NCBI RefSeq assembly: GCF_015278315.1
Contig: NZ_JADIJE010000004.1
Location: 62,001 to 126,000 of the forward strand
Source of the DNA: Microbacterium ureisolvens
GTDB taxonomy: Bacteria; Actinomycetota; Actinomycetes; Actinomycetales; Microbacteriaceae
Direction of reading: 5' to 3'
DNA length: 64,000 bases
The notes under the pieces: model-generated
Database searches by the model: none
Told to the model about the DNA's origin: nothing
Seen by the model: only the letters and a program-made list of their open reading frames with translations
Translations under genes and position numbers: made by a program
Shown: positions 54,801 through 62,181 of the stretch, piece after piece
Numbering within the stretch: the first letter of the stretch is position 1
How the letters are laid out: each line of letters begins with the position of its first letter

Positions 54801-55411
54801 TCGAGCGCGAGATGCTGGGCCTGTACGTGTCGGATCACCCGCTCGCCGGCCTCGAGATCCCTCTGGCCAAGCACGCGTCCACCACGATCCACGACCTGCT
54901 CGCCTCGGAAGACGTCGGCGACGGCGACCAGGTCACCATCGCCGGGCTCGTCACGAGCGTGCAGCATCGGGTCGCGAAGCAGAGCGGCAATCCCTACGGC
55001 ATGATCACCGTCGAGGACTTCGACGGCGAGATCACGGTCATGTTCATGGGCAAGACGTACACCGAGTTCCAGCACATGCTCCAACCCGATTCGATCCTCG
55101 TGGTGCGGGGCCGGGTGTCGCGGCGCGACGACGGCATGAACCTCCACGCGCAGTCGGCGTTCACCCCCGACCTCGGGGCGATGGACGAGTCGAGCTCGCT
55201 CGTTCTGCTCATGCCCGAGCGTCGCGCGAGCGAGGCGCTCATCGGCGAGCTGCTGCAGACGCTCAACCGGCACGCGGGCGACACCGAGGTGTCGCTCAAG
55301 CTCCACAGCGGCGCCGTCGCGAAGGTCTTCGAGGTGCCGCACACCGTGCGGATCACGCCGGATCTGTACGGCGAGCTGAAGGGTCTGCTGGGGCCGCAGT
55401 GCCTCGGCTGA
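51893..55411 (+). CDS. dnaE: DNA polymerase III alpha subunit (DnaE1)
   Basis: A 1172-residue replicative polymerase. The N-terminal PHP domain HLHVHSEYSMLDGA keeps the metal-binding histidines, consistent with its proofreading role in actinobacteria. The catalytic palm carries PDFDVDFDDRRRGEV. The helix-hairpin-helix and OB domains lie in the last third (ITVEDFDGEITVMFMG). Length matches DnaE1. The start is set by the -10 box at 51880. Confidence 0.97.
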   Translation: MASDSFVHLHVHSEYSMLDGAAKIGAMTQAAAEYGMPAIAVTDHGNTFAAFEFYRAAQAAGVNPIIGLEAYVTPGTHRSDKSRVAWGTPEQKSDDVSGSGAYTHMTLWSESTAGMHNLFRLSSLSSMEGYYFKPRMDRELLQTYGKGLIATTGCPSGEVQTRLRLGQYDAARAAAAEFQDIFGKENYFAEIMDHGLPIERRIMSDLLRLAKDLEIPLVATNDSHYTHQHEADAHAALLCVQSGSTLDDPNRFKFDGDGYYIKTAQEMRQLFRDHPEACDNTLLIAERCKVEFNTSANYMPRFPVPDGETEDSWLIKEVERGLHYRYPGGIPDKVRKQAEYETGIILQMGFPGYFLVVADFINWAKDHGIRVGPGRGSGAGSMVAYAMKITDLDPLEHGLIFERFLNPDRVSMPDFDVDFDDRRRGEVIDYVTEKYGSERVAQIVTYGTIKSKQALKDAGRVLGFPFSMGERLTKAMPPPVMGKDMPLDGMFDPQHPRFKEAVEFRTLIETDPEAKTVFDRALGLEGLKRQWGVHAAGVIMSSEPLLDIIPIMRREQDGQIVTQFDYPSCETLGLIKMDFLGLRNLTIISDALDNIRLNRGEELDLEHLALEDRPAYDLLTRGDTLGVFQLDGGPMRSLLRLMKPDNFEDISAVIALYRPGPMGANSHTNYALRKNGLQEITPIHPELEEPLKDILDTTYGLIIYQEQVMAIAQKVAGFSLGQADILRRAMGKKKKSELDKQYEGFSGGMKERGFGDAAIQALWDILLPFSDYAFNKAHSAAYGLVSYWTAYLKAHYPAEYMAALLTSVGDSKDKMAVYLNECRRMGIKVLPPDVGQSIRYFAAVDEDIRFGLGAVRNVGANVVDAIVEARTDTTFTSFHDFLSKVPVHVANKRTVESLIKAGAFDSLGSTRRALMEVHEDATEAAVLDKRREANGEVGFDFDSLWGDDEPQQAAKVPERPEWTKKDKLAFEREMLGLYVSDHPLAGLEIPLAKHASTTIHDLLASEDVGDGDQVTIAGLVTSVQHRVAKQSGNPYGMITVEDFDGEITVMFMGKTYTEFQHMLQPDSILVVRGRVSRRDDGMNLHAQSAFTPDLGAMDESSSLVLLMPERRASEALIGELLQTLNRHAGDTEVSLKLHSGAVAKVFEVPHTVRITPDLYGELKGLLGPQCLG

Positions 55412-55484
55412 CGGACAGGTGCGGTCGCGGCGGCGGATGTCGCCGCGTCTCGCGTGGTCTCATCGGCGTCTCATGCGCCGTGGG

Positions 55485-55490
55485 TAATAT
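55485..55490 (+). promoter_or_regulatory. -10 box of the 55533 gene
   Basis: TAATAT, one of the most AT-rich -10 boxes in the window, followed by a leader of about 35 nt with GAAGGGAAG before GTG 55533. Confidence 0.5.
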
Positions 55491-55532
55491 CAGGTCGACG
55501 CGGGCCTCGGGAGCCCGCCGGAAGGGAAGATC

Positions 55533-56648
55533 GTGACGGACGAGCAGCAGAGCGGGCCCACCGACGAAGCGCCGGCGGCCGACGAGGCGCCGCAGTACGG
55601 GGTCGGGCCGTTCTCCATCCGCGAGGTCGCCCTCGCGGGAACCTGGATCGTCGCGTTCGTCGTGTCGTTCTTCCCGATCTACGGCGAGGTCGGAAGCGGG
55701 CCCTCGGTCTGGAGCAGCGGCATCGACTGGGTGCTCACCATCGGTGTGCCGACGGTGGCCGTCTTCCTCGTCGTGCTCCGCCGTCTTTCGCCCCAGGGCA
55801 TCCGTCGCGTCGGATCGCTCGGCATCGACCAGTTCGCATCCGTCGCCTTCTCGGTCGCCACCGTCCTGTGGCTCACCATCATCTGGAACTCGTTCATCAC
55901 GCTGGCCAACCACCGTGAGTTCCTCGCGACCTGGGTCGTGTGGGTCGAGTTCTTCCTCATGCTGGCGGGCGTGCTGCTGACCGCCTTCGCCCCGTTCATC
56001 GCTCCGTTCGCGCAGGACTTCCGCGACCGGCCGGAGGTGCCCGCACACCGCAACGCGCGCCCCGTCCGTCCGGTTTCGCCGCGGCCCGCGCCGGTGCGTC
56101 CTGAGCCCGCCGAAGAAGCCGAGCCCGCGCCGTACGCCGAGGCCGCCCCCTACGCCGCCGGCGCCCCGTACACGGAGGGCGTCTTCGACGGCGCTCCGGC
56201 CGGGGCTTACGGCGCTCCCGGAGAGACCCGCGTCGATGAGCGGCCCGCCGAGGCTCGGGCATCCGACGACTTCACCACCACGGTGCTCCCCGTCGACCGC
56301 CAGGAGACCGACGTCGTCGCGCCGGACGAGATCATCGCCGCCGACCGCGACGTCGTCGAGGAGCCCCGCGCCACGGAGCCCGCACACGCACGCGAGTCGT
56401 TCGAGCACGTGGAGAACCCGTCATCGACCGTCGAGCCCGCTGCGGCGACCGCTCCGCAGCACCAGGCATTCTGGGCGCTCGTGCCCGAGGAGCGCGACGT
56501 CGTCGACGAGATCGGCATCCCCGTGTTCCGCATCGGCCCGACCGCGTGGGCGCTCGTGATCGAGGACCGCGGCGACGCGTTCGTCGTCCGTCACGAAGAC
56601 GGTCGCATCGGCTACCTGCACGACGTCTCCGGCGTCACGCGCGGCTGA
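55533..56648 (+). CDS. Membrane protein with long acidic cytoplasmic tail
   Basis: A 371-residue protein that I do not recognise. Residues about 28–165 contain four membrane helices (LAGTWIVAFVVSFFPIYG, VLTIGVPTVAVFLVVL, AFSVATVLWLTIIWNSF and VEFFLMLAGVLLTAFAPF). A long Pro/Ala/Glu-rich disordered tail ends in a small conserved region, FWALVPEERDVVDEIGIPVFRIGP…DAFVVRHEDGRIGYLHD, possibly a protein-interaction domain. It sits between dnaE and hisD. Confidence 0.78.
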   Translation: MTDEQQSGPTDEAPAADEAPQYGVGPFSIREVALAGTWIVAFVVSFFPIYGEVGSGPSVWSSGIDWVLTIGVPTVAVFLVVLRRLSPQGIRRVGSLGIDQFASVAFSVATVLWLTIIWNSFITLANHREFLATWVVWVEFFLMLAGVLLTAFAPFIAPFAQDFRDRPEVPAHRNARPVRPVSPRPAPVRPEPAEEAEPAPYAEAAPYAAGAPYTEGVFDGAPAGAYGAPGETRVDERPAEARASDDFTTTVLPVDRQETDVVAPDEIIAADRDVVEEPRATEPAHARESFEHVENPSSTVEPAAATAPQHQAFWALVPEERDVVDEIGIPVFRIGPTAWALVIEDRGDAFVVRHEDGRIGYLHDVSGVTRG

Positions 56649-56666
56649 TGGCGCGCGCCCGCGCGG

Positions 56667-56672
56667 TACCGT
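56667..56672 (+). promoter_or_regulatory. -10 box of hisD (leaderless)
   Basis: TACCGT, 6 nt before ATG 56679. Confidence 0.45.
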
Positions 56673-56678
56673 AGACGG

Positions 56679-58016
56679 ATGCTCCGGACGATCGACCTGC
56701 GCGGGCGCACGCTCTCTCCCGCCGAACTCCTCGCGACCGTTCCCCGTGCCGCAGCGGCACGCGAAGAGGCACTCACGACGGCCGCCCACATCGTCGACGA
56801 CGTCGCCGCGCGCGGCGAGGCCGCCCTGCGCGAGCAGGCCGAGCGATTCGACCGCGTGACGGAGCACGACATCCGCGTCCCCGCGGCGCACCTCGACGAA
56901 GCGCTCGCGGAGCTCGATCCGGATGTGCGCGCGGCACTCGAAGAGGCGATCCAGCGTGTGCGCGAGGCGTCCGCGGCTCAGGTGCCGGCGCCGACCGTGA
57001 CCGAACTCGGACCGGGTGCCCGCGTCACGCAGCGGTGGCAGCCGGTGCGCCGCGTCGGGCTCTATGTGCCCGGCGGCAAGGCGGTCTATCCCTCGAGCGT
57101 CGTCATGAACGTCGTGCCGGCTCAGGTCGCCGGAGTCTCCGAGATCGCGCTCGCATCACCGCCGCAGAGCGAGTTCGGCGGACGGGTGCACCCGGTGATC
57201 CTCGGGGCGGCGAAGCTCCTCGGCGTCACGGAGGTGTATGCGATGGGAGGGGCCGGAGCCATCGGCGCCCTCGCGCACGGTGTTCCCGCGCTCGGGCTCG
57301 AACCCGTCGACGTCGTGACCGGGCCGGGCAACAACTTCGTCGCGGCCGCCAAGCGTGCGGTGGCGGGAATCGTCGGGACGGATGCCGAGGCCGGCGCCAC
57401 CGAGATCCTCGTGGTCGCCGACGAGACCGCCGATGCCCGCCTGGTCGCAGCCGACCTCATCAGTCAGGCCGAGCACGACGAGCAGGCCTCCGCGGTGCTC
57501 GTGACGACGTCGGAGCGCCTCGCGGACGACGTCCTCGCGGACATCGGCCCACGAGCCGCGGCGACCCGGCACGCCGATCGCGTCGCCGCGGCGCTGGCCG
57601 GCCCGCAGTCGGCCGTGGTGCTCGTCGACGACCTGGCCGCCGCCACAGCGTTCAGCAACGCCTACGCCCCGGAGCACCTCGAGCTGCACCTCGCCGATCC
57701 GCGCCCCGCCGACTTCGTCCACGCGGGTGCCGTCTTCGTGGGCCCCGACTCCCCGGTGAGCCTCGGCGACTACCTCGCGGGCAGCAACCACGTGCTGCCG
57801 ACGGGCGGTCAGGCGCGCTACTCGTCCGGCCTCTCGGCCGCCACGTTCCTCCGGCCGCAGCAGGTCATCGAATACGACCGCGCGGCCCTCGCCGTCGTCC
57901 GCGACGCGATCGTCACGCTCGCCGAGGCCGAGGCGCTGCCTGCCCACGGCGAGGCCATCACGGTGCGGTTCACCGGTCGCCCTGCGCACGAGCCGGGCGC
58001 GGAGAACCCGGCGTAG
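56679..58016 (+). CDS. hisD: Histidinol dehydrogenase
   Basis: A 445-residue zinc enzyme that oxidises L-histidinol to L-histidine in two NAD-dependent steps. Landmarks: RVGLYVPGGKAVYPSSVVMN, VTGPGNNFVAAAKR, ADLISQAEHDEQAS (metal and catalytic residues), YAPEHLELH and SNHVLPTGGQARYSSG. It stands apart from other his genes here. The TAG stop begins the -10 box of nrdR. Confidence 0.97.
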   Translation: MLRTIDLRGRTLSPAELLATVPRAAAAREEALTTAAHIVDDVAARGEAALREQAERFDRVTEHDIRVPAAHLDEALAELDPDVRAALEEAIQRVREASAAQVPAPTVTELGPGARVTQRWQPVRRVGLYVPGGKAVYPSSVVMNVVPAQVAGVSEIALASPPQSEFGGRVHPVILGAAKLLGVTEVYAMGGAGAIGALAHGVPALGLEPVDVVTGPGNNFVAAAKRAVAGIVGTDAEAGATEILVVADETADARLVAADLISQAEHDEQASAVLVTTSERLADDVLADIGPRAAATRHADRVAAALAGPQSAVVLVDDLAAATAFSNAYAPEHLELHLADPRPADFVHAGAVFVGPDSPVSLGDYLAGSNHVLPTGGQARYSSGLSAATFLRPQQVIEYDRAALAVVRDAIVTLAEAEALPAHGEAITVRFTGRPAHEPGAENPA

Positions 58017-58019
58017 GCT
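58014..58019 (+). promoter_or_regulatory. -10 box of nrdR, fused to the hisD stop codon
   Basis: TAGGCT, where TAG is the hisD stop. ATG 58029 follows after 9 nt. Confidence 0.5.
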
Positions 58020-58028
58020 GTCTCTGCC

Positions 58029-58520
58029 ATGCACTGCCCGTTCTGCCGTCACGCCGATTCGCGCGTCATCGATTCGCGCACGAGCGACGACGGTCTCAGC
58101 ATCCGTCGCCGTCGTCAGTGTCCGCAGTGCGGCGGCCGCTTCACGACGATCGAGACCGCCAGCCTCAACGTCATCAAGCGCTCCGGGGTCATCGAGCCGT
58201 TCAGTCGCGAGAAGGTGATGTCGGGCGTGCGCAAAGCCTGCCAGGGGCGGCCGGTGACCGACGCCGACCTCGCGGTGCTGGCTCAGACGGTGGAGGAGAG
58301 CGTGCGCCAGACTGGCGCTTCGCAACTCGACGCGAATGAGATCGGACTGGCGATCCTCGGCCCGCTGCGTGAACTCGACGAGGTCGCGTACCTCCGCTTC
58401 GCCAGCGTCTACCAGGCGTTCGACTCGCTCGAGGACTTCGAAGCGGCGATCGAGCAGCTGCGCGTCGACCACGGCCGCGCGCCTTCGCGCGACGCGGGCG
58501 CCGCGGCCGCGACCGAGTGA
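58029..58520 (+). CDS. nrdR: Transcriptional repressor NrdR
   Basis: A 163-residue zinc-ribbon and ATP-cone protein that represses ribonucleotide reductase genes when dATP is high. Zinc ligands are Cys3/Cys6 and Cys31/Cys34. The ATP-cone follows ([23 protein letters not shown]), then [17 protein letters not shown]. No nrd gene lies in the window, so its targets are elsewhere. The -10 box makes it independent of hisD. Confidence 0.97.
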   Translation: MHCPFCRHADSRVIDSRTSDDGLSIRRRRQCPQCGGRFTTIETASLNVIKRSGVIEPFSREKVMSGVRKACQGRPVTDADLAVLAQTVEESVRQTGASQLDANEIGLAILGPLRELDEVAYLRFASVYQAFDSLEDFEAAIEQLRVDHGRAPSRDAGAAAATE

Positions 58521-58525
58521 CCGGA

Positions 58526-58531
58526 TAGCCT
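58526..58531 (+). promoter_or_regulatory. -10 box of pyrD (leaderless)
   Basis: TAGCCT, 7 nt before ATG 58539. Confidence 0.5.
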
Positions 58532-58538
58532 AAGAGGG

Positions 58539-59564
58539 ATGTATCCCCTCCTCTTCCGCACCGTGCTGTCGCGCATGGATCCCGAGTCCGCCCACCACGC
58601 CGCGATGGCCGTGATCCGGGTGCTGGGAGTCCCGCCCTTCTCGTGGGCGGCTCGCGCCGTCACGCGGCCGGCCCCCGAGCTCGCGACCACGGCCCTGGGC
58701 CTGACGTTCGCCTCTCCCTTCGGCGTCGCTGCCGGCTTCGACAAGGATGTGAAGGGCGCCTCGGGCCTGTACGCTCTGGGGTTCGGCCACGTCGAGGTCG
58801 GGACGGTGACGGCGATCCCGCAGGACGGCAACCCGCGTCCGCGGCTGTTCCGCCTCATCCCCGACCGCGCCGTCGTCAACCGCATGGGCTTCAACAACCA
58901 CGGTGCCGAGGCCGCCGCCGCGCGCCTGCGCTCGTTGCGCAAGCGCTCGCGCCGGGCCGTGCTGGGCGTGAACATCGGCAAGAGCCGCGTGGTCGACGTC
59001 GCCGACGCGACCACCGACTACGTGCGCAGTGCCACCCTTCTCGCCCCGCTCGCCGACTACCTCGTCGTGAACGTCTCGTCGCCCAACACTCCGGGTCTGC
59101 GCGGGCTTCAGGCGGTCGAGACGCTGCGCCCGCTTCTGGAAGCGGTGCGCGATGCTGCCGGCTCCACCCCCCTGCTGGTGAAGATCGCCCCCGACCTGCC
59201 GGACGACGAGGTCGTCGCGGTCGCACGCCTGGCCGTCGATGCGGGCCTGGCCGGCATCATCGGGACGAACACGACGATCTCGCGCGAGGGACTCCAGACG
59301 GATGCCGCGACCGTCGCCGCCGCGGGGGAGGGCGGCCTCTCCGGCGCGCCGCTGCGGCAGCGCGCGCTGGAGGTGCTTCGGATCCTTCGCCAGACGGTGC
59401 CTGCCGACTTCTGCGTGATCTCCGTCGGTGGCGTGGAGACCGCCGCCCACGTGCAGGAGCGGTTGGATGCCGGAGCCACCCTCGTGCAGGGCTACACGGC
59501 CTTCCTGTACCGCGGGCCGCTCTGGGCGCGCCAGATCAACCGGGGTCTGGCCAAGCCGAGCTGA
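58539..59564 (+). CDS. pyrD: Dihydroorotate dehydrogenase (quinone, class 2)
   Basis: A 341-residue FMN enzyme of pyrimidine synthesis that passes electrons to the quinone pool. Class 2 marks: an N-terminal amphipathic membrane part (MYPLLFRTVLSRMDPESAHH), GVAAGFDKDVKGA, NRMGFNNHGAEA and NVSSPNTPGLRGLQ with the catalytic Ser. The end has VGGVETAAHVQERLDAGATLVQ. It converges on the DUF3043 gene. Confidence 0.96.
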   Translation: MYPLLFRTVLSRMDPESAHHAAMAVIRVLGVPPFSWAARAVTRPAPELATTALGLTFASPFGVAAGFDKDVKGASGLYALGFGHVEVGTVTAIPQDGNPRPRLFRLIPDRAVVNRMGFNNHGAEAAAARLRSLRKRSRRAVLGVNIGKSRVVDVADATTDYVRSATLLAPLADYLVVNVSSPNTPGLRGLQAVETLRPLLEAVRDAAGSTPLLVKIAPDLPDDEVVAVARLAVDAGLAGIIGTNTTISREGLQTDAATVAAAGEGGLSGAPLRQRALEVLRILRQTVPADFCVISVGGVETAAHVQERLDAGATLVQGYTAFLYRGPLWARQINRGLAKPS

Positions 59565-59601
59565 GCAGCGCCCTGCCCACGCCCGGCCTCTGTCGGGCGG
59601 C

Positions 59602-60183
59602 TCAGGCCGGCTTCTGGCCGCGCTTGACCTGCGGCTTGGGCAGACGGAGGAAACGCATCTGCACGGTGCGCATGGCCGCGTACCAGCCGAGGCCCTTCTC
59701 CATCTTGTCGGCGCCGAACTTCCGCTTCACGGCGCGCTTGACGGTGATCGACGTCAGCACCATGTCGCCGATGACGAAGAAGATGAAGATCCACAGACCC
59801 ACGAACGCGTAGTACTGCAGTGCGGCGATCGGCAGGAACGTCGCGAGGATCACGAGCACCATCGCGGGCATGACGGCCTCGCCGAGGTGCCAGCCGGCGT
59901 CCACCCAGTCGCGCACGAACTTGCGCTGCGCCCCCTGGTCGCGGGCCGGCAGATAGCGCGGGTCGCCGTTGGCCATGCCGACGCGTGCCTTCTCGCGCTG
60001 CGCAGCCAGGTCCGCCTTGGCACGGGCCTTCGCCTCCTTGGTGTCGGCGACGAGCGGGCGCTTGCGCGCGGCCTCCTGCTCGGCGCGCGACGGGGTGGCA
60101 CGCCCCTTGCCGACGGGTGCGCCGTTCAGGACGGTGCCCTCGGAGGGAACGTCGTTCGGCACGGATTCGGAGTTCTTGGCCAC
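59602..60183 (-). CDS. DUF3043 membrane protein
   Basis: A 193-residue protein of the DUF3043 family: a charged N-terminal region (residues about 30–90, ARKRPLVADTKEAKARAKADL), two membrane helices (about 107–127 and 130–150, VLVILATFLPIAALQYYAFV and GLWIFIFFVIGDMVL) and a basic tail. Function unknown. GTG 60183 is used because a GAGGAT ribosome site precedes it; GTG 60216 lies too close to the -10 box. Confidence 0.85.
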   Translation of the reverse strand: MAKNSESVPNDVPSEGTVLNGAPVGKGRATPSRAEQEAARKRPLVADTKEAKARAKADLAAQREKARVGMANGDPRYLPARDQGAQRKFVRDWVDAGWHLGEAVMPAMVLVILATFLPIAALQYYAFVGLWIFIFFVIGDMVLTSITVKRAVKRKFGADKMEKGLGWYAAMRTVQMRFLRLPKPQVKRGQKPA

Positions 60184-60217
60184 GGGTGATCCTCGATGTG
60201 CAGAGAAGGGGTGCACT

Positions 60218-60226
60218 TAAGATTAC
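60218..60226. promoter_or_regulatory. Overlapping back-to-back -10 boxes
   Basis: TAAGAT on the plus strand (60218–60223) lies 7 nt before ATG 60231. TAATCT on the minus strand (60221–60226) serves the DUF3043 gene. They share three bases, so polymerase probably cannot use both at once. Confidence 0.5.
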
Positions 60227-60230
60227 CCGC

Positions 60231-61631
60231 ATGACCTCAGAGCTCACTCGCCAGGATGCCGTGCGCGATGCCGCGGCCACCGGCATCCCGTCCGCCCTCG
60301 CCGATCTCGGCAATCTCGTGCGCATCCCCTCGGTCGCCTTCCCCGGATTCGACGTCGCGCACGTGCAGCGCAGCGCGGAGGCGGTGGCGGAGCTGGTGCG
60401 GGAGACCGGCCTGTTCGAGAACGTCGAGATCCTGACGGCGGTCGTGCCCGAGACGGGGGAGCAGGGCAAGCCCGCCGTGCTCGCCACCCGAGCCGCGCGC
60501 AACGGGCGCCCCACGATCCTGCTGTACGCCCATCACGATGTGCAGCCGGTCGGCGACGAGTCGCTGTGGGAGTCGTCGCCGTTCGAGCCGACCGTTCGCG
60601 GCGGGCGCCTGTACGGCCGCGGCGCCGCGGACGACAAGGCCGGCGTCATGGCGCACCTGGCCGCGCTGCGCGCACTCAAGGAAGGAGTCGGCGAGGACTT
60701 CGACCTCGGCGTCGTCCTCTTCTTCGAGGGCGAGGAGGAGGCGGGCTCGCGCTCGTTCGCGCGGTTCCTGTCCGACAACGCCGACGCTCTGCGCTCCGAT
60801 GTGATCGTCGTCGCCGACTCCGGCAACTGGGACGACAAGACCCCGGCGCTGACGGTGTCCCTCCGCGGCAACACGCGATTCACGATGCGCGTGCGCACCC
60901 TCGAGCACGCCTCGCACTCGGGCATGTTCGGCGGAGCGGTGCCCGACGCCATGATGGCGACCATCAAGCTGCTGGCCACGCTGTGGGACGAGGACGGCGT
61001 CGTGGCGGTGGAGGGCCTGATGGAGCGGGAAGCCGACACGCCGCCGTACAGCGAAGAGACGCTGCGCGACGAAGCCGGGCTCCCCGAGGGCGTCTCGCCG
61101 ATCGGCCGCGGCACGATCCTGAGCCGCATCTGGAACAAGCCGTCGATCACCGTGACGGGCATCGATGCGCCGAGCGTCGTCAACGCGTCGAACACGCTGA
61201 GCCCCGAGATCGCGGTGGTGATCAGCACGCGCATCGCGCCCGGCCAGACCGCCCGGGACGCCTACGCGGCGATCGAGGCGCACCTGCGCGCCCTCGCGCC
61301 GTTCGGCGCGCAGCTCGAGTTCAGCGACCACGACTTCGGCGACGGGTTCCTCGTCGACACGTCCGGCTGGGCGGTGGCGGCCGCTCGCGAGGCCCTGCAT
61401 GAGGGATACGGCGTCGAGTCCGTCGACATCGGCGTCGGAGGGTCCATCCCCTTCATCGCCGACCTCGTGCGCGAGTTCCCGGGCGCCCAGATCCTCGTGA
61501 CCGGCGTCGAGGACCCGCACGCGAAGGCCCACAGCCCCAACGAGTCGCTGCATCTGGAGACGTTCCGCAACGCGGTCGCGGCCGAGGCGCTGCTCCTCGA
61601 GAAGCTGGACCGGCGCGCCGGGCAGGCCTAG
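60231..61631 (+). CDS. M20-family dipeptidase/metallopeptidase
   Basis: A 466-residue zinc peptidase of the M20 family. Metal-binding motifs are LLYAHHDVQPVGD, GRGAADDKAGVMAH and EGEEEAGSRSF, and the dimerisation domain lies between about 200 and 330 (LEHASHSGMFGGAVPDAMM). Dipeptidase is the usual annotation, but the substrate is not set by sequence. ATG 60231 follows TAAGAT by 7 nt. Confidence 0.92.
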   Translation: MTSELTRQDAVRDAAATGIPSALADLGNLVRIPSVAFPGFDVAHVQRSAEAVAELVRETGLFENVEILTAVVPETGEQGKPAVLATRAARNGRPTILLYAHHDVQPVGDESLWESSPFEPTVRGGRLYGRGAADDKAGVMAHLAALRALKEGVGEDFDLGVVLFFEGEEEAGSRSFARFLSDNADALRSDVIVVADSGNWDDKTPALTVSLRGNTRFTMRVRTLEHASHSGMFGGAVPDAMMATIKLLATLWDEDGVVAVEGLMEREADTPPYSEETLRDEAGLPEGVSPIGRGTILSRIWNKPSITVTGIDAPSVVNASNTLSPEIAVVISTRIAPGQTARDAYAAIEAHLRALAPFGAQLEFSDHDFGDGFLVDTSGWAVAAAREALHEGYGVESVDIGVGGSIPFIADLVREFPGAQILVTGVEDPHAKAHSPNESLHLETFRNAVAAEALLLEKLDRRAGQA

Positions 61632-61638
61632 GCAGGCA

Positions 61639-61666
61639 CGAGCCCGGCGAGGACACGCCGGGCTCG
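61639..61666 (+). terminator. Terminator after the M20 peptidase gene
   Basis: An 11-bp perfect stem (61639–61649 with 61656–61666) with a 6-nt loop. Confidence 0.8.
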
Positions 61667-61690
61667 GAGCCTCCTCCCGGCGGGCGCGCG

Positions 61691-61696
61691 TAGAAT
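61691..61696 (+). promoter_or_regulatory. -10 box of erpA
   Basis: TAGAAT, followed by a leader of about 70 nt that contains an 18-bp palindrome and GGAGGAG before ATG 61773. Confidence 0.5.
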
Positions 61697-61724
61697 CGAG
61701 GCATCCCGCCGCCGGCAGTGGACG

Positions 61725-61742
61725 ATCGACCGATCGGTCGAT
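61725..61742. promoter_or_regulatory. 18-bp perfect palindrome in the erpA leader
   Basis: ATCGACCGATCGGTCGAT is its own reverse complement. It lies about 20 nt after the predicted transcription start and could be a repressor site or an mRNA hairpin. Confidence 0.6.
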
Positions 61743-61772
61743 GCAACCGGGCGGCCCGTCCGGAGGAGTGCC

Positions 61773-62138
61773 ATGACCGACACCGCACTGACGACCGAGC
61801 CGACCGCGCGCGACCACGGTGTGCTGCTGACCGACGCCGCCGCCGGCAAGGTCAAGAACCTGCTGGAGCAGGAGGGCCGCGACGACCTGCGGCTGCGCGT
61901 CGCCGTGCAGCCCGGTGGCTGCAGCGGCCTGATCTACCAGCTCTACTTCGACGAGCGATACCTCGACGGCGACAAGACCGTCGACTTCGACGGCGTCGAG
62001 GTGATCGTCGACGACATGAGCGTCCCGTACCTCGACGGCGCCACGATCGACTTCAAGGACACGATCTCCGAGCAGGGCTTCACGATCGACAACCCCAACG
62101 CGGCGGGTTCGTGCGCGTGCGGCGACAGCTTCCACTGA
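61773..62138 (+). CDS. erpA: Iron-sulfur cluster insertion protein ErpA
   Basis: A 121-residue A-type carrier that delivers Fe-S clusters to target enzymes. The three cysteines are present: GGCSGLIYQL and the C-terminal CACGDSF. A strong GGAGGAG ribosome site precedes the ATG. Its place before the cytochrome oxidase genes matches the mycobacterial order (Rv2204c near ctaC). Confidence 0.95.
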   Translation: MTDTALTTEPTARDHGVLLTDAAAGKVKNLLEQEGRDDLRLRVAVQPGGCSGLIYQLYFDERYLDGDKTVDFDGVEVIVDDMSVPYLDGATIDFKDTISEQGFTIDNPNAAGSCACGDSFH

Positions 62139-62181
62139 CAACGCGTCGCCGCCCGATCCGCTAACGATCGGGCCACTTTTC

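Larger units (their letters stand above)
198..59306. repeat. Dispersed over-represented octamer GGCATCCG / CGGATGCC
   Basis: I counted 53 exact copies by eye (28 as GGCATCCG and 25 as CGGATGCC on the plus strand), about one per 1.2 kb, spread over genes and spacers. About 5 would be expected at 70% G+C. Examples: 232, 1454, 3734, 5694, 7531, 21638, 34357, 40636, 44128, 46422 (GGCATCCG) and 1381, 8103, 18602, 31713, 37390, 43836, 51514, 59299 (CGGATGCC). Inverted pairs make up the terminators at 196, 10878, 17949 and 23020. Confidence 0.85.
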
